The translations under genes were made by a program, and so were the position numbers. Positions 1 through 5,178 of a stretch of DNA of 6,237 nucleotides are shown here, one piece after another. Origin of the DNA: JAJFFW01 sp039187035 (GTDB lineage: Bacteria > Pseudomonadota > Alphaproteobacteria > Caulobacterales > Parvularculaceae); assembly GCA_039187035.1 (NCBI GenBank), contig JBCCZS010000188.1:1-6237 (forward strand). Reading direction: 5' to 3'. Below the pieces are notes generated by a model that saw only the letters and a program-made list of their open reading frames with translations, did no database searches and had not been told where the DNA came from. Numbering within the stretch: position 1 is the stretch's first letter; each line of letters begins with the position of its first letter.

Positions 1-29
1 GCCGCCGCAACCACCAGGCGACGTTTTCT

Positions 30-1640
30 TTGTTGAGGCTCATCCAATCGGCCGCGCGCCGCTCGGCCGTCACGGTTTCGCGTTTGCCCGGCCTGACCGG
101 TTGGGCGCGGCGCGGCGCGGCGTTCGGGGCCGGCGTCGCCGCGGCGCTCGCTTTCGCGCCGTTCAATTTGATCCCGCTGATGGCGGTCGGTTTCTCGGCT
201 CTCATCCTCTTGCTCGACGGCGTCGCGGCGGGCGACCGGCCGTTGCGCGCCGCCTTCGCCGTCGGCTGGTTTTTCGGGGCCGGGTATTTCCTCGTCAGCG
301 TCTACTGGATGATGTTCTCGTTTTTCGTCCAGGCGGAACAATTCGCATGGATGGCGCCGTTCGCATTGTTCGGCATGCCGGCGTTTCTGGCCTTGTTCAG
401 CGCCGGCGCGTGCGTCGCCGCGATGCGCTTTTGGTCGGCCGGACCGGCCCGCGGCGCCGCGTTCGTCGCGGCCTGGTGCGTCGTCGAATATGCGCGCGGC
501 CACGTTCTAACGGGCCTTCCTTGGAACCTTGCGGGCCAAGCCTTCGCCGTCCACGACGCGCTGTTGCAGCCGGCCGCGTGGGTCGGCGTTTACGGGCTGA
601 CGGCGCTTGCGGTCGCGCTCGCGGTCGCGCCCGCCGTCGCGCCCCGCGCCCGCTTCGGGGTCGGCGCGGCGCTCGCGGGGCTCGCCGCGTTCGGGCTCAT
701 CGGCGCCGTGCGCCTCGCCGTCGTCGACCCCGGCGTGCGCGATGACATCCGTGTACGGATCGTCCAACCGAACATCCCGCAGCGTGAAAAAATCGATCCC
801 GCCTTGTGGTGGCCGCGTTTCGACAAACACCTCGCTTTGTCGGCCCCGGCGGCGCCGCTCGCCGACGGCGAGCGTTTCGTCGTCGTGTGGCCGGAAAACG
901 CGGCGCCGTTGATCGATGAGACGCCGCAGGCGCTGGCCCGGCTCGGCGCGGCGCTGCCGACCGGCGCGACCTTGGTGACCGGCGGGGTGCGTCGCGACCC
1001 GGACGGGGTCCGGTTTTACAATGCGGTCGCGGTCCTGCAGCGCCGTGCGGAGGGCGTTGTCGCCTCGGGGTTTTACGACAAGCACCATTTGGTGCCGTTC
1101 GGCGAGTATCTGCCGCTCGGCGGTCTATTGCGCGCGATCGGGCTTGCGCAGCTTGCGCCGTATGAGTCCGGGTTCACGCCCGGCGCCGGCCCGCGCACCT
1201 TGCGGACGGGCGGTGCGCCGCCTTTCGCGCCGCTCATCTGTTATGAGACGATTTTCGCCGGCCGCGTGCATCCCAAGGACGACCGGCCCGAATGGCTCGT
1301 CACCGTCACCAACGACGCCTGGTACGGCGACAGCGCCGGGCCGCGCCAGCACCTCGACCAGGCGCGATTGCGGTCGGTCGAAACCGGGCTTCCCATGGCG
1401 CGATCAGCGAACACCGGCATTTCGGCCCTCATCGACGCGCGCGGCCGCGTCCTTCAGCGCATCGCCCTTTACAACGACGGCGCGATCGAAGCCCCGTTGC
1501 CGGCCGCCGCCGGGCCGACCCTTTACGGGCGCTTCGGCGATTGGGCGTTCTTCGCGATGACGGCGGCGTTCGCCTTCTGGGGGATCGGGGCGCGAACGGC
1601 GTCCCAAAACCCGTCTGACAGCGCGGCTTCCCCTCGGTAA
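30..1640 (+). CDS. lnt: Apolipoprotein N-acyltransferase (Lnt)
   Basis: Lnt is an inner-membrane enzyme that transfers a fatty acyl chain from a phospholipid to the N-terminal cysteine of diacylated apolipoproteins, the last step of lipoprotein maturation. The 536-residue product has the family layout: several hydrophobic segments in about residues 28-230, a periplasmic nitrilase-like domain (about 240-490), and a C-terminal hydrophobic segment (about 504-521). The Glu-Lys-Cys triad is visible as E289 in VVVWPEN, K351 in YDKHHLVPFGEYLP and C404 in LICYETIF. The blocks TVTNDAWYGD and ARSANTGISALID are also typical. Length is normal and all catalytic residues are present. The start is uncertain: no ATG is available, TTG codons lie at 30, 33 and 84, and the frame is open to the left edge. 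TTG at 30 has a weak AGGCGA eight bases upstream and leaves a sensible N-terminus. In Sinorhizobium the equivalent gene is, from memory, called actA and is needed for acid tolerance. Function is near certain; the start is not. Confidence 0.96.
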   Translation: MLRLIQSAARRSAVTVSRLPGLTGWARRGAAFGAGVAAALAFAPFNLIPLMAVGFSALILLLDGVAAGDRPLRAAFAVGWFFGAGYFLVSVYWMMFSFFVQAEQFAWMAPFALFGMPAFLALFSAGACVAAMRFWSAGPARGAAFVAAWCVVEYARGHVLTGLPWNLAGQAFAVHDALLQPAAWVGVYGLTALAVALAVAPAVAPRARFGVGAALAGLAAFGLIGAVRLAVVDPGVRDDIRVRIVQPNIPQREKIDPALWWPRFDKHLALSAPAAPLADGERFVVVWPENAAPLIDETPQALARLGAALPTGATLVTGGVRRDPDGVRFYNAVAVLQRRAEGVVASGFYDKHHLVPFGEYLPLGGLLRAIGLAQLAPYESGFTPGAGPRTLRTGGAPPFAPLICYETIFAGRVHPKDDRPEWLVTVTNDAWYGDSAGPRQHLDQARLRSVETGLPMARSANTGISALIDARGRVLQRIALYNDGAIEAPLPAAAGPTLYGRFGDWAFFAMTAAFAFWGIGARTASQNPSDSAASPR

Positions 1641-1707
1641 CCCCTTGCTTTAAAAGCCCCCGATCGCCTTGACCGCCGCCGCGCATCATGGCTCGTAGCG
1701 TTCGTGA

Positions 1708-1740
1708 CCGTTGGGGAGAGCGGCCGACCGGACTTTTTTT
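1708..1740 (+). terminator. Putative intrinsic terminator or attenuator after lnt
   Basis: CCGTTGG (1708-1714) can pair with CCGACCGG (1724-1731), leaving one bulged C at 1728, one U-G pair and a nine-base loop. This is followed by AC and a run of seven T (1734-1740). A stem followed directly by a T tract is the form of a Rho-independent terminator. It would end the lnt transcript before the XRE gene, 31 bases ahead of that start codon. The stem is short and imperfect, so it may be weak or coincidental. Confidence 0.45.
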
Positions 1741-1771
1741 CGGCTAGGAGTAAAGTGGGAGAAGAACAACG

Positions 1772-2233
1772 GTGACGAAAGAAAAATCCCCGCATCCGAT
1801 CGACGTCCATGTCGGCGCGCGGGTCAAGCTCCGCCGAACATTGATCGGCATGAGCCAGGACAAACTGGGCGAAGCGCTCGGGCTTACCTTCCAGCAAATT
1901 CAAAAATACGAGAAAGGCGTCAACCGCATCGGCGCCAGCCGCGTTTTTGAGATATCGCGCGTGCTCGGCGTGCCGATCCAGTTTTTGTTCGACGACTATG
2001 AAGCCCCCGGCGAGACCGCCAACGGCTTTGCGGAGGGCGAAACCGACGGCTCGTTCATGCAGGTCATGAATACGCCGGAGAGCATCCAGCTCTGCCGCTA
2101 CTTCTCCGAGATCGGCGACGCCCGCGTGCGACGGTCGGTGCTCGACCTCGTGCGGTCCATCGCGACCGGCGCCGCCGGGGCCGTCGCGAAAGACGCGGGC
2201 CGCTCCGAGCCGGAAGTGCAGCCCGTCGACTAG
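1772..2233 (+). CDS. XRE-family helix-turn-helix transcriptional regulator (PhrR/PraR-like)
   Basis: A 153-residue cytoplasmic DNA-binding protein. The Cro/CI-type helix-turn-helix covers about residues 14-73, with the recognition region in MSQDKLGEALGLTF (27-40) and QQIQKYEKGVNRIG (41-54). A conserved C-terminal helix follows (LCRYFSEIGDARVRRSVLDL, about 107-126), then a polar tail. It matches the small XRE proteins found between lnt and metK in many alphaproteobacteria. Characterised relatives, from memory, are PhrR of Sinorhizobium (induced by low pH and stress, next to actA/lnt) and PraR of Azorhizobium/Rhizobium. The targets here are unknown. The start is GTG at 1772, supported by a purine-rich GGGAGAAG (1757-1764) seven bases upstream. 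A terminator-like hairpin precedes the gene, which suggests its own transcription, although I see no convincing promoter between the hairpin and the start. The family call is firm; functional equivalence to PhrR or PraR is inference. Confidence 0.93.
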   Translation: MTKEKSPHPIDVHVGARVKLRRTLIGMSQDKLGEALGLTFQQIQKYEKGVNRIGASRVFEISRVLGVPIQFLFDDYEAPGETANGFAEGETDGSFMQVMNTPESIQLCRYFSEIGDARVRRSVLDLVRSIATGAAGAVAKDAGRSEPEVQPVD

Positions 2234-2245
2234 CCTCCCCCCGCC

Positions 2246-2265
2246 GGCGCGCCGCAAGTCGCGCC
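2246..2265 (+). other. Perfect GC hairpin after the XRE gene
   Basis: GGCGCG (2246-2251) and CGCGCC (2260-2265) form a perfect six-base-pair stem with an eight-base loop, starting 13 bases after the regulator stop codon. No T tract follows, so it is not a classical intrinsic terminator. It could be a Rho-assisted 3' end, an mRNA-stabilising structure, or chance in GC-rich DNA. Confidence 0.3.
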
Positions 2266-2300
2266 TCCAAACGTCTCATTCATGTGCATGACCTCGCCCG

Positions 2301-2316
2301 CGCGGCCGCCGCCGCG
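2301..2316 (+). other. Second perfect GC hairpin upstream of metK
   Basis: CGCGGC (2301-2306) and GCCGCG (2311-2316) form a perfect six-base-pair stem closed by a four-base CGCC loop. It lies between the XRE gene and the candidate metK promoter. No T tract follows. GC-rich background makes chance hairpins common, so the role is uncertain. Confidence 0.28.
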
Positions 2317-2335
2317 ATGGACACGCCCGGTCGCT

Positions 2336-2364
2336 TTGGTTAAGACGCCCGTCGAACACATAAA
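2336..2364 (+). promoter_or_regulatory. Candidate metK promoter
   Basis: TTGGTT (2336-2341) as a -35 element (three of six to consensus, the conserved TTG present) and CATAAA (2359-2364) as a -10 element (four of six) are separated by 17 bases. Transcription would begin near 2371, giving a leader of about 23 bases before metK. The -10 element lies inside the AT-rich palindrome, as expected if a repressor acts there. This was found by eye in the only AT-rich part of the gap. Confidence 0.35.
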
Positions 2365-2375
2365 CATTTCTTTAT
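2360..2375 (+). promoter_or_regulatory. AT-rich palindrome before metK, possible SAH/SAM-responsive operator
   Basis: ATAAACATTTCTTTAT is an imperfect dyad: six of eight base pairs are symmetrical. It stands out sharply from the GC-rich surroundings. It matches 14 of 16 positions of ATAAAGATATCTTTAT, the palindrome I remember for ArsR-family regulators (SahR type) upstream of methionine-cycle genes such as metK, ahcY, metF and metH in Proteobacteria. The centre is about 26 bases before the metK ATG and overlaps the candidate -10 box, a position that suits repression. The symmetry is seen directly; the regulator assignment is from memory and inference. Confidence 0.5.
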
Positions 2376-2393
2376 ATCGAAAGGGCGACGCGC

Positions 2394-3620
2394 ATGGCAC
2401 GCCAGAATTATCGCTTTACGAGCGAAAGCGTCTCGGAAGGCCACCCCGATAAAGTGTGCGACCGGATTTCCGACGAGATCGTCGACCTCATTTATCGCGA
2501 GGCCGCCGGCGGCGAGATGGACGCCTGGGACGTGCGCGTCGCTTGCGAGACGCTCACGACGACGAACAAAATCGTCATCGCCGGCGAGGTCCGCGCGCCG
2601 GCCGCGTTGATGGACGGCGCCGGCGGCGTCGTCGCCGAACCGTTCGAAGCGGCGGCGCGCCAAGCCGTGAAAGAAATCGGCTACGAGCAAGACGGTTTTC
2701 ACTGGCGCGACGCGGCGGTCGACGTTCTTTTGCACGGCCAATCGGCGGACATCGCCCAGGGCGTCGACCATGCCGCCGACGCCGACAATGAAGAAGGCGC
2801 CGGCGACCAAGGCATCATGTTTGGCTACGCGTGCAAAGAAACGCCGGCCCTCATGCCGGCGCCCATCTATTACAGCCACAAAATCCTCGCCGATCTCGCC
2901 GCCGCCCGGCACGCGAACGAGGGCGAGGCCGGCCGGCTCGGCCCGGACGCGAAAAGTCAGGTCACGGTCGAATATCGCGGCGGCAAGCCGGACTTCGTCT
3001 CGTCGATCGTTCTGTCGACGCAGCATCTCGACGAGAGTTGGACGTCGGCGAAAGTGCGCGAGGTCGTCGAGCCCTATATCCGGAAAACGCTCGGCGATCT
3101 GGCGATCGCGGACGATTGCGCCTGGCACATCAACCCGACCGGCAAATTCGTCATCGGGGGCCCCGACGGCGACGCCGGGCTGACGGGGCGTAAAATCATC
3201 GTCGATACCTATGGCGGCGCGGCCCCGCACGGCGGCGGGGCGTTTTCCGGCAAAGACACGACGAAAGTCGACCGGTCCGCGGCCTATGCGGCGCGTTACC
3301 TCGCCAAAAACGTCGTCGCGGCCGGGCTCGCCGAGCGCTGCACCATTCAGCTTTCCTATGCGATCGGCGTTGCGCGGCCCTTGTCGATCTATGTCGACCA
3401 ACACGGCACGGGCGGCGTCGACGACGACGCGATCGAGCGCGCGATCCCCGAGGTCATGGACCTGTCGCCGACCGGGATTCGCCGGCATCTCGATCTGAAC
3501 AAGCCCGTCTATGCGCGGACCGCCGCTTACGGACATTTCGGCCGCGAGCCGGACGCTGACGGCGGGTTCTCCTGGGAGAAAACGGACCTCGCCGACGCGT
3601 TGAAGGCTGCCGTTTCTTAA
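2394..3620 (+). CDS. metK: S-adenosylmethionine synthetase (methionine adenosyltransferase)
   Basis: MetK makes S-adenosylmethionine from methionine and ATP, with release of phosphate and diphosphate, in the cytoplasm. The 408-residue product has the three-domain family sequence. GHPDK (16-20) lies in the N-terminal signature with the ATP-binding histidine. TTTNKIVIAGEV (55-66) follows. The hexapeptide region GAGDQGIMFGYA is at 135-146, TGRKIIVDTYGG at 264-275, and the glycine-rich phosphate-binding GGGAFSGKD at 280-288. VDRSAAYAARYLAKN and the C-terminal RTAAYGHFGR also fit the family. It is somewhat longer than the 384-residue E. coli enzyme but looks complete. The start is ATG 2394, with AAAGGG (2380-2385) eight bases upstream. 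It lies nine bases before trmB, so the two probably share a transcript. A palindrome in the promoter region suggests feedback by methionine-cycle metabolites. Lysine is coded 14 times by AAA and 3 times by AAG despite the GC-rich background. Confidence 0.98.
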   Translation: MARQNYRFTSESVSEGHPDKVCDRISDEIVDLIYREAAGGEMDAWDVRVACETLTTTNKIVIAGEVRAPAALMDGAGGVVAEPFEAAARQAVKEIGYEQDGFHWRDAAVDVLLHGQSADIAQGVDHAADADNEEGAGDQGIMFGYACKETPALMPAPIYYSHKILADLAAARHANEGEAGRLGPDAKSQVTVEYRGGKPDFVSSIVLSTQHLDESWTSAKVREVVEPYIRKTLGDLAIADDCAWHINPTGKFVIGGPDGDAGLTGRKIIVDTYGGAAPHGGGAFSGKDTTKVDRSAAYAARYLAKNVVAAGLAERCTIQLSYAIGVARPLSIYVDQHGTGGVDDDAIERAIPEVMDLSPTGIRRHLDLNKPVYARTAAYGHFGREPDADGGFSWEKTDLADALKAAVS

Positions 3621-3629
3621 GGCCCCTCC

Positions 3630-4337
3630 TTGAGCGACGATCGCCGCGCCGGCGGGTTCATTCCGACCGTCTACGGACGCTCGCAAGACCGGCCGTTGCG
3701 GGCCGGCCAGCGGCGTCTCATGGAAACGCTCTTGCCGCGCGTCGACGCGTCGGTCGAAGCGGGCGCGCCAGCGGGCAGCGTCGACCCCGCCCGGTTTTTC
3801 GACGACGTCGATGCGGTTCACCTTGAGGTCGGTTTCGGCGGCGGCGAGCACCTCGCCTGGCAGGCCGCCCGCAACCCGCGGATCGGCCATATCGGCGTCG
3901 AGCCGTTCGTGAACGGCGTCGCCAAGCTTCTCGGCGCGATCGACCGCGAACAGCTTGGAAACATCCGCATACGTCACGGCGACGCGCGCCCGTTTCTTGA
4001 ACGGCTGGCGCCGGCCTCGTTGGCGCGTCTTTACGTCCTTCACCCGGACCCGTGGCCCAAGCGGCGCCACTGGAAACGCCGCATGGTCTCGCCTTGGTTT
4101 TTTCGCGAAGCGGCGCGCTTGTTGCGGCCCGGCGGCGAGCTGCGCGTCTCGTCGGACATTCCCGACTATATCGACTGGACGCTGATGCACTGGCGCGGCG
4201 CGGCGGGCTTCGCCTGGCGCGCCGACCGCGCCGACGATTGGCGCACGCCGCCCGCCGACTGGCCGATTACCCGTTACGGCGAGAAAGCGCTGCGCGCGGG
4301 GCGCACGCCGATTTATCTGATTTTCGAGCGGGCTTAA
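3630..4337 (+). CDS. trmB: tRNA (guanine-N7-)-methyltransferase (TrmB)
   Basis: TrmB methylates N7 of guanosine 46 in the variable loop of tRNAs, using SAM, in the cytoplasm. The 235-residue protein is a Rossmann-fold class I methyltransferase. The SAM-binding motif EVGFGGGEHL is at 66-75, GVEPF at 89-93 ends the second strand, and GDARPF at 117-122 supplies the next SAM contact. The family hallmark LHPDPWPKRRHWKRR is at 137-151, followed by SDIPDY (175-180) and the C-terminal TRYGEKALRAGRTPIYL (214-230). Many relatives have LFPDPWPK; the H in place of F is a mild variant. The start is TTG at 3630, nine bases after the metK stop, with no strong Shine-Dalgarno sequence, so translational coupling to metK is likely. 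An internal ATG at 3720 would remove the conserved N-terminal basic segment. The gene ends in a TAA that overlaps the stop of the convergent gene. Product and substrate, SAM, match the neighbour metK. Confidence 0.96.
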   Translation: MSDDRRAGGFIPTVYGRSQDRPLRAGQRRLMETLLPRVDASVEAGAPAGSVDPARFFDDVDAVHLEVGFGGGEHLAWQAARNPRIGHIGVEPFVNGVAKLLGAIDREQLGNIRIRHGDARPFLERLAPASLARLYVLHPDPWPKRRHWKRRMVSPWFFREAARLLRPGGELRVSSDIPDYIDWTLMHWRGAAGFAWRADRADDWRTPPADWPITRYGEKALRAGRTPIYLIFERA

Positions 4338-5002
4338 GGCTGCTCGACGGGCGGTGAGGGGCCGTCATCGAGCAACCACAACTCGACGATGTGGGCCGAT
4401 TGCGCGGCCATGACGGCGGCCTCCCGGCGCTTCGCCGGGGGCGCGTCCGGATCGTCGAGCGCCGCAGTAAGGTCAAGTACGGCCGCTTCGACGCCGGCGA
4501 TATAGTCCGGCCACGGTTTTCCGCCTTCGGCCGGCAAGCCCGACGCCGCAAGCGCGTCGAGCTTGGCGTCGATCGCCGCGATCGCCGGCGCAAACTGCAA
4601 ACGCGTCGCCGTTTGTGTAAAGAGTTTCGGGGGCGCGGGCGACGCGGCGAGCGCGCGATAGACCACGAGGTAGGGCGCGAGCATCTCGCTCTCAAAACCG
4701 CGCGACGCGGCGTCGACCCATGCCTGCACGCCCTCGTCGTCGCACGAGCGCTCCGCAAGGGAACGATCGAGTTCCGGCGCGAACTCGGCGCGTTGCGCGG
4801 GCGTGCGCCGGTCAAGGTCCGTCAGCGTCAGCGCGCGGATCGCGCTCGCCTGCCACGGCCGCAACAGCCCGCATTCGAGCCCTCGGGTCGCGACCGTCTC
4901 CATAAACGCAGCCGCTTTTATTTGCGAGGACGCCGGCTCCGCGCGCGCCGCGCCCGCCGTCGCCGCCAGCGCGGCCGCCGCCGCGATCGCCGTCAGCCTC
5001 AT
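4334..5002 (-). CDS. Exported protein of unknown function
   Basis: I do not recognise this 222-residue protein. Residues 1-21 look like a Sec signal peptide: MRLT, an alanine-rich hydrophobic core, then an ARA site before E22. The mature part would be periplasmic or secreted, with no further membrane segment. It is Ala-rich, probably mostly helical, and has two cysteines (C44, C87) that could form a disulphide. Distinctive stretches are TRGLECGLLRPWQ (39-51), LPAEGGKPWPDYIAGVEAAV (156-175) and IVELWLLDDG (205-214). The start is ATG with its first base at 5002, preceded by a strong GGGGGAG five bases upstream. These signals favour it over the long Arg-rich reading frame on the opposite strand. 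It converges on trmB with a four-base overlap and is divergent from the hydrolase. The coding call is good; the function is open. Confidence 0.8.
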   Translation of the reverse strand: MRLTAIAAAAALAATAGAARAEPASSQIKAAAFMETVATRGLECGLLRPWQASAIRALTLTDLDRRTPAQRAEFAPELDRSLAERSCDDEGVQAWVDAASRGFESEMLAPYLVVYRALAASPAPPKLFTQTATRLQFAPAIAAIDAKLDALAASGLPAEGGKPWPDYIAGVEAAVLDLTAALDDPDAPPAKRREAAVMAAQSAHIVELWLLDDGPSPPVEQP

Positions 5003-5035
5003 GGTCGCTCCCCCTTCGTTTCCCGTGCGCCGCCC

Positions 5036-5064
5036 GTTATGGCCTCTTTATGCCTCGGCGTCAG
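5036..5064 (-). promoter_or_regulatory. Candidate promoter of the exported-protein gene
   Basis: Read on the minus strand, CTGACG (5064-5059; four of six to TTGACA) and CATAAC (5041-5036; four of six to TATAAT) are 17 bases apart. The start of transcription would be near 5029, leaving a leader of about 27 bases that contains the GGGGGAG ribosome binding site. The spacing is ideal but both boxes are imperfect. Confidence 0.35.
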
Positions 5065-5107
5065 CACCGCGGGGGGGCTAACGCGCTGATCGGCCTTTCG
5101 CCGCGTT

Positions 5108-5113
5108 TATAAG
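5108..5113 (+). promoter_or_regulatory. Possible -10 element of the hydrolase gene
   Basis: TATAAG matches TATAAT at five of six positions and is an AT-rich island in GC-rich DNA, about 65 bases before the hydrolase ATG. The best -35 candidate, CTGATC at 5086-5091 with a 16-base spacer, is weak, so the promoter as a whole is tentative. Confidence 0.3.
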
Positions 5114-5140
5114 GATGGTCTTCTAAACGCCCCCCAATCG

Positions 5141-5158
5141 CCGGCCGGGGCGGGCCGG
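5141..5158 (+). other. Perfect GC hairpin in the hydrolase leader
   Basis: CCGGCC (5141-5146) and GGCCGG (5153-5158) make a perfect six-base-pair stem with a six-base loop GGGGCG. It sits between the possible -10 element and the GAGG ribosome binding site (5169-5172). No T tract follows. It could shape the 5' leader of the mRNA, or be chance in this GC-rich stretch. Confidence 0.3.
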
Positions 5159-5178
5159 TCGGCCGAACGAGGCGCTCC

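Noticed and set aside
1647..1657. GCTTT-A-AAAGC palindrome just after the lnt stop
   Set aside because: Only five-base arms, no adjoining promoter-like boxes and no T tract; too little to call an operator or terminator.
1523..2257. A 244-codon minus-strand frame covering the XRE gene and the end of lnt
   Set aside because: It is antisense to a clearly conserved regulator and has no recognisable protein features.
2317..2343. An eight-codon frame (MDTPGRFG) before metK
   Set aside because: No Shine-Dalgarno sequence, its start abuts a stable hairpin, and it probably lies upstream of the transcription start.
2234..2393. A SAM-sensing riboswitch upstream of metK
   Set aside because: I see no match to the conserved cores of SAM-I, SAM-II/SAM-V or SAM/SAH riboswitches, and the likely leader after the candidate promoter is only about 23 bases.
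2282..2452. A small frame beginning Met-Cys-Met that runs into metK in another phase, as a possible methionine leader peptide
   Set aside because: There is no ribosome binding site, it ends inside metK, and two methionine codons at its start are too few to argue for attenuation.
2340..4190. A 616-codon open frame on the minus strand across metK and trmB
   Set aside because: It lies antisense to two unmistakable genes, is rich in Arg, Asp and Val with no recognisable motif, and is the sort of open antisense frame that GC-rich codon use creates.
4391..5089. A 232-codon plus-strand frame opposite the exported-protein gene
   Set aside because: It is extremely Arg-rich with no domain-like pattern, while the minus-strand frame has a signal peptide, a good ribosome binding site and ordinary composition.
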